A DNA stretch of 64,000 nt from Tridacna crocea (lineage: Eukaryota > Mollusca > Bivalvia > Cardiida > Cardiidae). The stretch spans positions 2,314,001-2,378,000 of the forward strand of contig OX031060.1 in the NCBI GenBank assembly GCA_943736015.1, given 5' to 3'. Each line of letters begins with the position of its first letter. Position 1 is the stretch's first letter. A program made the position numbers and the translations under genes. Shown here in pieces: positions 11,001 to 26,000 of this stretch. The notes below the pieces were generated by a model. It ran no database searches, was not told the origin of the DNA, and saw nothing but the letters and a program-made list of their open reading frames with translations.

Positions 11001-14000
11001 TTCGGACATACATTCCATTGTTTTGGTCACATGTAAGTTGTAGTCTTCAAATCCTTTGAGTAAGTCTAAAATTTTGTCAATTAGTAAAGCTTTGACTCTT
11101 TACCACACAATCCTGGGTTGTAACGACCCTTGGGAAGAAGCCTTTTGAAATCATCATGGGAAAAGGAGAAAATGCTGGTTACCAGCATTTTCTCCTTTTC
11201 CCACAATGTTTTCTGAAGGCTTCTTTCTCAGGGTCGTTGAAAGTCGGGATTGTGTGGTAATGGGTTAATGCAGTACTGCACTAGCTAATATCTAGCATGT
11301 AAATATAGCATCTAGAGATCCTTCAAAGCACAACATGACTCACTGGTTACTGTATCTTTTTGATCGGAAAAGAAGAGTTTGCAAAAAACTGTAACTAAGC
11401 AAATATTTAATATGAAATTTGATGGGTTAATCTAGTGCCAAAGATCTATCTGTTAATGTCTAGATTTGGATGCAAGTGTATTGATTGGTAATGCATGTAC
11501 AGTTATGTCGAGATCGCTTGCCTTTATTATCTTGTATCAGTTAATTCTTGCTAAAATTATCATTGATCATCTTACTTCTGTCTAATGATAAATAAAAATT
11601 TAAAGTATTGCAAACATGAATGGTTCTAGTCTTGAATTTACTAACCATTTAACTTTTTACCAAACGACAAAATTATAGATAATTATAGACTTGTCGAAAT
11701 TGAAAGCTCATGTAGACGAGAAAATAGGTGTGGCAAAAAAATTGAAAATTGTTTTGGGAAGGGTAGAAAACATCATGCTTGCAGAAGGCTTCTTCCCCAG
11801 GGTCGTCAAAAGTTGGGATTGTGTGGTAAAGGGTTTTTAAACCAACACATTGCCAAGTTTAAACAATATGATGGAAGAAGACTTCTGAAAGTTGTTGGAA
11901 AAAGGAGAAAATGCTGGTAACCATAGGGTTAAGCCAATCAGAAATTATGTTACTGTAATAATCTTGAGGGTTAAATTTTTTTTTTTATTGTTTGTCAATA
12001 CAACCCTGGTCGAGACGAATAACTTTGATTTCATGCTTGGAGAAAGTTGTACTTCCGAGGCTGTTATGTTCCTATGTTTTTCTATTTCAGAAGGGAACCG
12101 TATAGCCCGGCAAATATCTTCAGACTCTATGTCAAGTATTAACAGTATGTCCAGTGCATGTAGCTTTACCAGCCAGCAGTCGGCTGCTACAGATGGTGAC
12201 CCCAAAAAGAAGAAGAAAAAGGGCTGGGTAGGTGATTCTTTGTGACATCACGAAGCAAACTTCTTGGTGTGATTTCATACCGACTCTCTATTTAACCCAT
12301 TACCACACAATCCCTACTTTTGACGACCCTGAGAAAGAAGGCTTTAGAAAACATTGTGGGAAAAGGAGAAAATGCTGGTAACCAGCATTTTCTCCTTTTC
12401 CCACAATGTTTTCTACCCTTCATCAAATAAATTTCAAATTTTCTGTCACTTTTATTTTGTCGTCTGCAAATGCTTTCAATTTGGACAAGCGTAAAATATT
12501 GTCGTTTGGTAATGAGTTAACTCAAATAGGAGTTTCATTATTGAATCACATTGAATTATCATCTGGAAATGCTTCCAATTTCGGCCGTTCTAAAATTTTG
12601 TCATGTGGTGAAGCGTTAATGCCAGGAGAGGTTTGGGGGCCCTTGATGGACCTCTTATTATGTCTTTTATAAAGAATTCTTATGATATAAAGAAACAGCA
12701 AAACATGGATCTGAAGACATCCATCTATCAAATCTGCTCTTGCAATACCTGGGAAAGTATTTTGTGAGAAGAAAAACACATGCATGAAACATGCACCCTG
12801 GGAGTTCAGAAGATAAACATTGTCAAAAAAATGTATCTTCATTAGCCCTCTACCATACAAGAACATTATTTGTTTGTATAATTATACCCTCACAATGTTT
12901 TCAAAAGGCTTCTTTCCCAGGGTCATTAAAAGTTGGAATTATGTGTAGAGTTAATCAGTTGGTAGCAAAAGAAAGAGTAAATGTTAATATTAGTCGTGGC
13001 AGATATTTTGTCTGTACCATTTGTAACCAATGTTGAGGGAAATGCTACATAGTAAGATATCTATCTTCTGTCTTGATTTTTTCAGTTACGGAGTTCATTT
13101 AGCCGAGCATTCAACAACAAAAAGAAGAACAAGAATGGTTCCCTGTCAGACTGTGAGATGGATACCAACAGTTTACGATCAACTGTATCTGTACCAAATT
13201 CGCCACTCTTACAAGTTCACACACTGAATGGACAGCATTTGATAAAGGGCAGTCACTCCTCTGGGGCGTAAGTAGTGCTTTAATTCTCATCTCTTTACAG
13301 AAAAACAAACTCATCGACTGGTCCAAATTACCTAAGTTTTCTTCTTCATCAGTAATTGTTAGAAGACACAAAATATGAATGTAATATTATCTTTAACTCA
13401 TTACCAAACGACAATATTATAGACTTGTCCACATTGAAAGTATTTGCAGACGACAAAATAAAAGTGACTGAAAATTTGAAATTTCTTTTGTGAAGGATAG
13501 AAAACATTGTAGGAAATGAAGAAAATGCTGGTTACCAGCATTTTCTCCTTTTCCCACATTGTTTTCTAAAGGCTTTTTTCTTAGGGGCGTCAAAAGTAGG
13601 GATTGTGTGTTAATGGGTTAATGTTGAATTTTAACTAGCTTGTTTATTTTCTTGCAAAGGTTGTTTGAAATGCTATGATGATGATAAATCAAATCTGTGA
13701 ACAAAATATTTTGAAAAAGGTTTTAGACACAGAACAACAGTTGAGCCTGTCTCAAATTGTGAGGGGAAAAAAATTGAACACTACACTGGGTCAGACTCTG
13801 AAATTTATTTGAATAAAATTAGGTCAGGGAAAACTGTTTATCAGATTCTGTCTTTGGATAGGTTATTGGCAGGAAACAGTTTAGTGTGGATAGATTGTCT
13901 AGAGCATGTGTTGGCTGTCTTTAAAATGCATCATCATTATCTTATCAAGTTCCTAAAATAGTTTAACCCTTAGAGTGCCAAATTAAACCTAACTGAGCGT

Positions 14001-17000
14001 TCTTGGTCTAGAAATAAGACCCAAGTTATTGCAAAATCAAGGTTGCTGTTATCTGGAATGTCTAAGTAAATCAGTGTTGATCAAAGATGGGACTGAAGGT
14101 TTTGTGCCATCTCAGCTACACTGGCCACTAAAATTTTGCAAGGTGCTCTTTCATATGAGAAAAATTCAGACTTTTCCAAATTGAAAGCATTTGCAGACGT
14201 GAATTAAAATTTGGCTCAAATGATGGGATTCTTAGGGTAGAAAATATTTTGTAAAAGGAGAAAATCGTGGTTTCCAGCATTTTCTCTTTTTCCCACAAGG
14301 CTTTCAAAAGGCTTCTTTATCAGGGTCGTTAACACTTCGGTTTGTATGGTAAAGAGTTGTGAGTAAACTTGAAATTTTGAACTGCCAAAGCATCGGCAAA
14401 GAATTTGAAGCTACAATCCCTTCCATGAAATGCAATTTTATACACATTATCATACATCTTCTGAATGTGATGTTTTACACACTATCTTCTGTAGACGACC
14501 TTTCATTTTACAGCAGACAGATTTGCTAACCTTATCTCTTTACCAAACGACAAAATTTTGGACTAGTCCAAATTGAAAGCATTTGCAGATGAGTCAATAA
14601 TTTTGAATCAGAAGTTGAAATTTGATTTGGAAAGGGTAGAAAAACATTGGAAAAATGATAAAATGCTTTACACCAGTATTTTCACCTTTTCCCACAACGT
14701 TTTCAAAAGGTTTCTTTCTCAGGGTCGTTAAAAGCCGGGACTGTATAGGAAAGAGTTATACCATGGTTTACTCACAATGTTTCTACCTTTTTTAAAGTCA
14801 AACCTTTTAATTTGAGCTGTGTTTTAATCTATCAAATACAAGTTCTTTCAATTGTAACATGTCTGAAATTTTGTAGTTGGGTATAGACTTTAATCCTTCA
14901 CCACACAATCCTGACTTTAAACGACCCTATGAAAAAAAAAATCCTTTGAAAACATTGTTGGAAAAGGAGAAAATGCTGGTAACCAGCATTTTCTCCTTTT
15001 CCCACAATGTTTTCAATCTATCTTAAAACAAATTCCAATTTTCATTTTCATTTATTTTGTTGTCTGCAAATGCATTCAGTTTGGATAGGTCTCAGATTTT
15101 GTTGGATGGTAGAGTCAAATGGCAATTAAATGTCATTCAAAGGAACTATTTATAGTTGCTTCTGTCAGTCTTGTTTTGTTTCCACATCTTTTATTGACTT
15201 TGGATTGAATAAAATTTTGATACAATTATGACATGGAGAAAATTGCTGAAGTTACTCCTCTTGTCGTAATGTTTTTATAAAAAAACCATCTGCCCTTGTT
15301 GATGCAACAAACAGATTATATGTGAAATTGTTTGTTTATTTGCTTCTTTCTCACTTGTAGGTTATCAGAAGGCGAAGAATCAGTTACAATTATGGAACTA
15401 CGGAAACAGTTACGCGAAAAGGACATGAAACTCACAGACATACGACTAGAGGCACTGTCATCTGCTCATCAGCTTGAACAACTCCGTGAAGCCATGAATA
15501 AAATGAAGGTAAAAAAACTTAACCCTTTACTCTGCAATTCTACATTTAACCCATTACCAGGCAATCCCTGAGAAAGAACCCTTTTGAAAACGTTGTGGGA
15601 AAAGGAGAAAATGCAGGTAACCAGCATTTTCTCCTTTTCCCTCAATGTTTTCTACTCTTAAATTAAAATATTGTTTAACCCTTTACCACACAATGACGAC
15701 TTTTGATGAACCTGAAAAAGAAGCCTTTTTGAAAACATTGATGTAAAAGGAGATGATGCTGGTAACCAGCATTTTCTCCGTTTTCCACAAAGTTTTCTAC
15801 CATATCAAAGAAAAATTGCACCAGTTTAGCCATTTTGAAATTGTCGTCTGCAAATGCTTCTAATTTGAATAGGTATAAAACTGGTGTTGTAGAGGGATAA
15901 TTATGAATCACTTTCTGTTTCAGAATGAAATGTGTGCCTTAAAATCAGATAATGATCGACTTGCTCGTATGATCCACTCATCCAACTCCCTAAATACATC
16001 ACAGGGGTCCCTCGTACATCACAATCGAACCAGCAGTGAATCTCTGGAGAGAACAACCAGTCTCACAGAAACACATAGCCTAGGTAATTATATATCCATG
16101 GTATTATCTGAATTTTGTTTTACAATTCAGAAATATTTAATGTTCAAGAGAGTCAAAAAAATATATAGGATCTAACATGAGTTGATGAGCGTAATAACAT
16201 ATTTTCTTGACAAGTTTTTTAAAATTTCATCTTACATGGCACTGAATGTCAGATTGTTTTTATCACATAACAATATTTCACAAATTATAGATCAGTAGAT
16301 GCAAAAGCATCTATAGAAGCACCTGTGGCTAATTATGTAAAACCTGTTCACGTCTATGAAAAATGTTATAAATGACATCAGAAATGACATCACACAAATG
16401 TGATATTACACATGTATAAAGTAAGAAAATTTGAAATGGGTATATTACACTGAAAACAAATGAGGTTATGTGATAAAAAATAATGCCATAGAAGTTGAAA
16501 AAGTGTTTTAAATGTTGTTGGAAACATTGTGGGAAACAGACTTTGTGTCTGCCTCAAGCTTTTGCTCTGTTTCCCAAAATGTTTTCAGGTGTCTGCCACT
16601 TGAGAGAGTAGAAAGATGTATTTTCATGGTACCAAGTTAAGAGCCAATTATGAAAATGATGACAAATCTTTATTATTTTCAAACCTGATTACTGAAAGTA
16701 AAGCCATATTAATCAAATAAATTTAGTGTATGCTCTTAACCTATTACCACACAATCCCTACTTTTGACGCCCCTGAGAAAGAAGCCTCTTGAAAACACTG
16801 TTGGAAAAGGAGAAAATGCTGGTAACCAGCATTTTCTCCTTTTCCCACAGTGTTTTCTACCCTTCCAAAACTAAATTTCAATTTTTCAGTCACCTTTATT
16901 TTGTCGTCTGCAAATGTTTTTAATTTGGACCAGTCTAAAATTTTCTTGTGTGGTAAAGAGTTAAAATAGTTCCCCATATTTTAGGGACAAAATGACAAAT

Positions 17001-20000
17001 CGAGGGTTCAACGCAAGACTGTAGTAACTACCTTTTTTTCCGAAATTCATGTTTTTACAGTTTTGTACATCTTAATGCACAATACATGTCCTGTAAAAAT
17101 ATTAGCCCCCAAATCAAACAATTTTAGGGGATATTTTATAATTGCCATATAGTAGTAAGTCAAATTAACAAATTTTGTCATTGCAAGACTGTAGTATCTC
17201 TAATTACTACAGTCTTGCAAATTAAAAACATGTGATATTATACTGTTAAGTTTATGCAATAACGTAGTATCTCAATAAAATGCATTGAAATGACATCATC
17301 TCTTCATGATAGCATCAATTATGACATCACACTATCTGTTAGAAATCACAAGAAGCACAAACAACAGACACAGGATAAGCATTTAAAATATATATCGCCT
17401 TCGAAATCAAGCTATATTTATTATTGTTCGCATGTATGTGAAAAAGTAAAATACATAAGAAATAGTGCCCCTCCCTCCTTGAGGAAGAAAGCTCTTGAAA
17501 ACACTGTGGAAAAAGAACAAAATGCTGGTACCCTGCATTTTCTTTTTTTTTTCCATTTTGGTTTCTACCCCTTCAGAGTGATCTTTGTTGCTTTGTATGT
17601 CTGCAAAAGCTAACTGTCAGGTCTGCCATGACAAGGGCTAGATTTTAGATAGTTCTTAGCTGAAAGTATTTGAATAAGACAAACTGAAATGAAGGTGGCC
17701 AAAATGACAAAAGTTGTTCTTGATAGGATAGAAAATACTGTGGGAAAAGGGAGAAATGCTGGTTACAGGATTTTCTCCTGTACTGCATTGTTTTCAAAAT
17801 TCTTCCTCCTCAGGATTCTTGAAAGTTTGAATTACATGTATGTGGTTAAAAGTTAAGAATTATTCTTGTCATAAAGTTAGACAAAATTTATAAAATAAGC
17901 TAATTGCAGGTTTTTAATAATGATCAATCACTTAATCAAATCATACACAAAAAATGCTCTGTTTTCTTAAATTATAATCAAATAGGCTGGCTTTTTTATT
18001 GAAGGTTGAACCATGGCCCTAAAAGTCTGTCAAGGAAACACTACATTCAAAGGTTAACCGTTGACCACACAGTCCCTACTTTTAACGATCCAAAGGAAAA
18101 AAACTTTTGAAAACATGAATGCAACAGTTTATACTTTTTCTATAATAGTCGCCATCCTTTCTGAGCTAAATCCTATCAATTGTGCAACAATACAATTTGT
18201 CATCTGCAAATGCTTTCAATTTGGACCAGTCTTATATTTCTGTCTTTCAGTAAAGAGTGTGAAAAGCAGTGCCTTTCCACTTCTACTGCTACAATAAAAT
18301 ACTCCATTAAAGGTAGTTGATTGACTTAGGATTCCACAATTCCTTGTCACTATCTTACAAACTATTGACAGTCTTCATCAGCACTGGTGTTTTATACCTG
18401 TCTTCTGCAAACTAACTACATTGCAAATGATATTACTTACTTTGAAAACCACCTCTATGGATAAATGACTTTAGCAGAAACAGTTATAAATGTCATTTTG
18501 TAAGCTTGATGATGCATTTCATACTTTATCTAATGGGTCAAAGGAAGATGCTTATACATTTACCATGGGATGCAAGAAACGATATTCTAGTGCCATCATA
18601 AAACACTCTGGCTCTTATTTCTTTTCGATTCTCATAGCAGAAATAATGATGGTTTTGTTGCACCTGATGGTAAGGTAACAATGGCAAAGCAGACCATTAT
18701 AAAACTGCTTTGTAATTTTACGAGAAACTTGCATTTTGATTAAGTCTACATGGCAGCACTGTCTTTGAACTTGCCAGATCAGGGATCTTATGTCCATCTT
18801 ATATCCCTGTCCAGATATATACACATTACACAAACTCATGAGTCTGATGATTCTGAAAGTGAACTGAAAAACCTCTGAAAGTGAACTGACTGGTTTTTCA
18901 ACAGCAAGTGAGGGTGATTATACATGCAGTTTAATCTGTAATTAAAGTAGAGTTGTTATATAGGTTGAGATCAAAAGATGTCCAACCTCTGCCTCAAAAC
19001 ATTAAATTAAAATATATTGCATTGGTTGGTTTCACACTAAGCATAGAAAAATATCATGATTTCCTCTATTTATGTCAAAAAGGTACTTGTATTATCCGTA
19101 GAGTTTATCATTCATTCTTTGTCTTATTGCCATATCAGTAATATAGTCAAAGTGACTGAGGTCTTGCTGTTCTCTAATCAAACATCTTGTATGTCATAGT
19201 AACCAATAATTTCATTCTTTAACTGATTAGGACAATAATTTCAGTTACAATGTCATTGCATTCTGATAATTTATGTTCCCTTTTTTTTTTAAATAGTGGA
19301 AATAAGGAAACCCTTTTCCTATTAAATAAAAGTATTTATGACCAATGTATTCACGAACAAAAACATTTATTCTAACTGATCTCAGGTTACATTTACAGTA
19401 AAGCCCTGTTCTCTTGTGAATTGATTAATGCTGTAATATACTGTGCATTTTTATTTCGCAATAATTGTGTTTCAGAATAACAAAATGTAGGTATAATACT
19501 GTAAGTTTTAATAATACCCACAAATGATATAAAAAATATCCATGATCACACAGTTTGAAATAAGACTCATTTAAAATGAAATGGCCATTCTGGTCCTGTA
19601 CACATAGAAGAGACACATTGTGATATGGATTTGTTATAAAACAATATTGAAAACCAAAATTATTATTACCTATATACCCAGTTTATATAATACAGCCAGC
19701 TTAGTGTGAATGGAGAGATTGGCTGTCATATATTGCTTATTTATTTGGGCATACAGGAATATAAATTCATTTCATATAACATTTTTTCTTCTCAATGAAA
19801 TAATATTCTGTCACTTCATATAGCCAAAGTCTCTGACAATGAAATATAATTTAAAAAGTAACTTATAAGTTATTATTGAGGTGAATGACAGAGCCAATTT
19901 TGGGGGTCCAAGAATGAACTGTATCTTGTTGCCAGTTTTGTTACCTGTGTACAATAAATTCTGCAATATTTGATGTGTGCGGAAATGGTTCTAGCAATAG

Positions 20001-23000
20001 CTGATAAGATTATAAAATATGTATAACATGAGTATTCACTAAAAATTACACTCATACATGAATGTCATTCTCTCTACTACTGTTGACATTAGGAAAATGG
20101 GAGAAGACCCGACAATAAAAATTTTAGCGATTCATGGATACTGAAAATACATGTATGAAAGGGAGTCTGAATTAATATCATGCAGCTATTTATAAGCACA
20201 AAACCAAATTGTTTCAGTCATTCTTTATCTTTATACAAAGTTCAAAATTTGAATTATTCAGATTAATATGGCTTTGTCAGAACATAATTATGTAAACCTT
20301 TACAGAGCAATCAAAATTTAAATAATACGAAAACACTGAGCTTTTGAAAACATTTTGGTGAAAAGAATGCTGGTAATTATAATTTTCTTTTCTCCACACA
20401 ATACCCTTCTATACTTTCTAATACAAATTCCACAATTTTTAACAACTTGTCAATTTGAAATGCTTTCAATTTGGACAAGTCTCAGATTTTGTTGTCAGAA
20501 AAAAAGTTTCCACTTTTCTGAAGATTAATGCCTGTCAGTGCTTTGAAATTAGCTCAAATTCATTAAATATTGCTCCTGTGTGTATTTTTGCATAGTGATG
20601 TCCTGGAAAAAAAGAACTGTAATGCAGACATGGAACATAAGTATGTGATGTCATTAGAGATTAGTGAACGAACTAACATAATTTCAAATGTTAAGGTTTT
20701 AATGAAAGTCTGTCATTGGTATTCAGTGTTGGATAAATAAAATGATGTTAATTTGCCCCATTTAGAGATTGCTTTTTGCAGTAGTTAATAATGAGTTACT
20801 ATTCCTTGTAACTGTCTTTTATATTTGGGTTTTCTTTCTGATCATTAGTGTTTCAGAATGACCCTCTAGCCACCACTTCAAGTTTTGTCAATGCGGTATT
20901 TATCCCATTTTTTGTGGATCACAATTTGGGATCAATCATAAAGATGTGCTGTAGTCATTTTGCAGGCAGATCATGACCTACTTGTATCATTTGAAGTTTA
21001 ATTTCAAGGTCATGAAATACGAGACTAGTATGACCATTCGATATTTGGAAGTAATGGTTTTATGGTTTATAGTAGGGCAAGGGTTAAAAAAAAACAAGTC
21101 TGAAGTTCATCTATTGCTAATCATAAAGAATACAAGTTATTTGACTATGTTATACCAATTTCATCTGTTGAAATTAACTTTTACTACATTATTGCAAAAG
21201 TACTTTTCCCCTAGATGTATGACTTTCGATATGTAAGACTGTAGTAACTCAAGTTACTACAGTCTTGCACTATTTTTTTTCTGAAAAATATTACAATTCC
21301 AGTGCAATACAGTAGTAACTCATATATGTCCATGTATCTCATAAAATACAACATGTTTCCTATTTCTTTTGTTTTCTGTAGCCTTTGTATGTAAAAATAA
21401 GAGTATGTTGAAATTTTGTTCTTTCAAATATCGAAAATGATAAAAAGAGAACGTTTTTTCCCTCTCCTGTAAAATTTTCTGAAACAGACTTACTACAGTC
21501 CTGCGTTGAACCCTCGAAATGACTGTGGTAAAATTAAGATGACTCTCAAACGAGAAAAAAAAACATGATGGAGCAGTATCATCATGTATAATGCCACTGC
21601 TTCACCAAACGACAAAATTGTAGACTGGCCAAAATTGAAAGCATTTGCAGTCGACAAAATAATATTTTAATGTGACTGAAAAAATTAAACTTGGTTTGGC
21701 AAGCATAGAAAACATTGTGGGAAAAGGAGAAGATGCTGGTTTACCAGCATTTTCTCCTTTTCCCAAATTTTTTTCAAAATACTTCTTTCTCAGAGTAGTC
21801 AAGTCGGGATTGTGTGGTAATGGGTTAGAGAGACATCAAATGTACGGTTGAAGAGAAAAGATGTGCCACAATTGTTTGATTTCAAGCATTATTTATTCTT
21901 GCATTATAACAATTTTTCTGTACAAACAAAAAGGATAGTAAAACTTTGCTGATGAGCTAATTTAGTCCTGGAGACCACATTTTCTGTCCTGTACACTTAG
22001 ATCCGTATTGAAAAAATTGAGGGAAAAGGAGGAACAACTTGTAATAAGCTATTCCTTTGGTCACCATGTTTATACCCCTGCATATGTTTTCGGGGGTATA
22101 CTGGAATCAGCCTGTGTGTCTGTCCGTCCATGTGTCCGTCTGTGTACAAAATACCAGTAATTTTGTGTCGCGAACTCCTCCTACAGTTTTCCTTCAATTG
22201 TTTTGAAACTGCATATATACTGATCATATATTGAAGATTTGCAATAGGCAATTTCCAAGTGTCAGCTCTTCTTGGTTGAGGAATTATCTCCCCTTCAACT
22301 TCACACTTTTTTCTGTCAAAGTGCTGGCGGGGGTATAACTCTTTACCACACAATCCTACTTTTAACAATCCTGAAAAAGAAGCCTTTTGAAAACATTGTG
22401 GGAAAAGGAGAAAATGTTGGGAAGCCAACATTTTCTCCTTATCTCACAATGTTTTCTATCCTTTCTAAACTAAATTTCATTTTTTTCAGTCACATTTATT
22501 TTGTCGTCTGCAGATGCTTTGAATTTGACCAGACTGAAATTTAGTCATTTGGTAAAGAGTTAAGTCGCATTCAGTGAAAGCTCTAGTTTCATCTGTGCTC
22601 TTTTTAGAAAAATAAGACAGCTTTGATTTACCGTGTTGTATAAAGTTTTCAGTGTTGTATACTGCTAAGTTGTTGTGGATTTATGAGAAAATAAATTTTA
22701 CACTTTGTTACAGCTGATTTGTTGATACAAGAACCTCCAGATAGAGAAGGTAGAAGAGTACCTATTACAGTATGTTTGGGCTCCAATCCTGACCCCAACA
22801 GAGCCCGTGTAGATGTAAGTGCAGTTATGTTTTTGTTCATTCTAGGGATGGCAACGGTTAGTAAATTTGCTAACCGGTTAACCGTTCAATCTTTCGATCG
22901 GTTAACCGGTTAACCGAACGACCATGTAAAAACATTTAAGATGAAGGTACCTGCACGATATGTCAACATTGACAACCGGTGCGTGAGTAATGCATTACCG

Positions 23001-26000
23001 TGATGTTTACTATTTCTGTAATTTAGTGCAAAAGACGGCCAATCTATTGACGATCTCTCACTCTCTCGGCAATAAAATAATTTTCCCACAATAATTTCTA
23101 TAGAGGACTAGAAATTACCAGGCTATTTCAGTGTTTCCACAACGCAAATTACTGCGTAAATCACCTATTAGAACTGAAATTCACGTAAAAAAAGGTTTGG
23201 TTTCACGTCAGACCTCACGTTGGAAAGAAAAAAAAACAGTATCTGCTTAACTTGTGTAAAATACCAGGATTTGAAGTTACTTGCTACCCATTTTGATGAA
23301 TTATTGTCAAATCAGGCGGAAATGCCTATCCATAAATTAAAAAAATGCTCGATGCAAGAAACACGGAAACCCATGACATAACAAAATGTTCCTTTCGACA
23401 TTGTCCGATCAGAGTCACTTTAGATCGTCTTTTCAGCTTTTTAATGATTTTAAGCAGTAAATTTCCATAGGTATATTAATAACAGACTTTAGTGCTGCAT
23501 CAAAAGAAAAAATTAGTGGGATCACTGCTATTTACAACTTCAAAAAATATACAAACAGAATCATACAGATGATGGTATGGTTATTGATCGTCAAAAAAAG
23601 TAGCTATCGCTAAGTGATCGGGTGTTAGCCATCGCCCAAACGACAGGTTCAAATTTTAGACTCTCCCAAATTCAAAGCCTCTGCACTATACTATGATTTT
23701 CGAAGATACTTATCGAAGTGAAAATGAAGAACGAAGAGAAACTGCTATGCCTGCTAGAACACAGAATGATTGACTTTATAAATTTCAATCCCTCTTACGC
23801 TAATTGGTCAATCCATGCATATATTTGATTAGGGGCGGGTACTTAATGAAATAATCCAAGCAAATCAATTAGGATAAGCAAGTGCCTTTGATCCAAAGAG
23901 GACACGTGTTTGACTGTTTATTATCGGAGACTGGGGACTAATTAGCGAATTAACAATGTTTAATATTGCAAAGACATGTCAAACTGTATATCACACCTTC
24001 GCCGGGTCTTGGTGACATTGTATGTGCGTATGACGCAGTTTTGGTTGTCAGAACCGGCAAAGTTAACTTCGTATTTTTTTCATTATAATGATTATTTGGG
24101 TAAAATTTTGATAATATAGGCTTATATTTGTTTCTGGTTAACCGGTTACCAATTTCCTAACCGGTTAATCGGTCATTCAATCGGTTGACCGGTTAACCGT
24201 TGCCATCCCTAGTTCATTCTAATTTTTGAAGATACATGTAGGTGATAGAATGGATTTTGGTTAGAGTAAAGAGAATTCATTGTATTGCCCATGTTGAGAG
24301 TGTTGTAGGTGACAGATGTGGCTGGAATGAAGTTATATGTCTGTAACAGGGTAGGGAGCAATGTAGAAAATTAAGAAAATGCTGGTTACTAGTTATATTT
24401 TTTTCAAAGCCTTCTTATATAGGGTTGTTGATACACGAGATTGGTTGCAAAAGGGTCTTATAAAGAATGTAAAAAATAGATAAGCAGTTTGATTCATGTC
24501 ATAAACAAAATGCTTGTTTTTTTTTTCTGAAATTCAAATTTTATTTCTCTAAAATTCAAATTTGTATATCATTCCTTAACTATGTACTTAACAACAAATT
24601 TTGGACTGGAGCAATTTGAAAGCATTTGCAGACAACAAATTAAATGTAGCTAAAATGATGATTCTTCCCTTTAATCCATTACCACTCAATCTTTTGACGC
24701 CCTTGAGAAAGAAGCCTTTTGAAAACACTGTTGGAAAAGGAGAAAATGCTGGTAACCAGCATTTTCTCCTTTTCCAACAGTGTTTTTCTACCCTTCCCAG
24801 AAAAAAATTCTATTTTTCAGTCACCTTTATTTTGTCGTCTGCAAATGCTTTCAATTTGGACCAGTCCAAAATTTTCTCGTGTGGTAATGAGTTAAAAGGG
24901 TAAAAACATTGTGGGGGGAAAGGAGAAAATGCTGGTTACCGGTATTTTCTCCTTTCCCCATGATGTTTCCAGATGCTTTCTGTGTCATGAGATGTGAAAA
25001 CAAGAAATTGGATGGTAAAGGGTTAATTCATACCCGCCAGGGGAGAAAATTACAGCAGATGACTTGAAAAACATCCATCTGGAATATGCAAAATCTATTA
25101 GATTTTATCAATGTAAAGGCATTGTTGCAAAAAAAAAAACCAACAGTTTCTCATGCAGGGCATTTAATCTCTTTGCCATGTGTATTATAATGATATAGTG
25201 TAATGACATTTTAGCCAAATCATTTTGTGACTCGTACATTCTTGCCATTTTGTAATGTACGATGTTGTATTGATGTTTCATCCAAAGTATGTCTTGGCTC
25301 AAACATTTTTGTCCCATACAATTCTGTCAGGTATAACGCTGTGGGCAGAAATGAAAATGATTTCTTTTTACGTAAGTGAATTAATTATATTTGTTTACAG
25401 AAGTGTGCAGAAGTACCAATTGGTTCACTGGCTGTGAGTGGAAAAACTAAATGGGATATACTGGATAACATTATCCGTAAAATATTTAAGGTAAGTGAGG
25501 CTTATTCTTCAGAATTTTGTCAATGTGAAAGTAACAGAACTTCTGATTGGCTAAACCAGATGGTTTAGCCAATCAGAAGTTCTGTTACTTTCACAGTCAG
25601 AAAATCTTGAAGATTGAGACAAAGAATGCCCTTAAGAATGGCTGGTGAATACAGACCCAGGTATTAAAATTACTTACATTACAGCACTGCCTGACCTACA
25701 GATACACAAAGGACAAATATGAAACTTTATAGGAAACATTGATATTAGCTGTGAAAAACCATAATGGAAAAAGGAGAAATAACTTGTGCAAAACATGGTT
25801 CCATATTTTCCACAATGTTTTTTCAAGCCCAACTACTGCCTGGGCATATAGGGTTACAATTGTATAGAATTATAATGGATGAATGCATGTTACATTTAGG
25901 GTCCTTAACTGTACATTGTGCTTTAGCATTGCATTTTATTACAAAAAAATGTGAAAATGTTCTTTTTTAAACATGTTTTAAAAAACCCTTACAAATATAA

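Larger units (their letters stand above)
17001..21516. mobile_element. 4.5-kb element with inverted termini (candidate DNA transposon)
   Basis: The left end CGAGGGTTCAACGCAAGACT at 17001 is matched, inverted, by TGCGTTGAACCCTCG ending at 21516. AAAT flanks both ends (16997-17000 and 21517-21520) as a possible 4-bp target duplication. Each end also has a subterminal hairpin: AGACTGTAGTATCTCTAATTACTACAGTCT near 17184-17219 and AGACTGTAGTAACTCAAGTT near 21236-21267. No transposase is recognised, and all TTAA-family copies inside are degenerate. It could instead be two oppositely oriented copies of a smaller palindromic element. Confidence 0.65.

Noticed and set aside
11945-12205. 86-codon minus-strand frame over NAV exon b
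   Set aside because: It is the antisense shadow of a strongly conserved plus-strand exon with good splice sites.
23041-23640. Possible coding interior in the hAT-like element
   Set aside because: No frame with transposase motifs is seen; stops are frequent on both strands.
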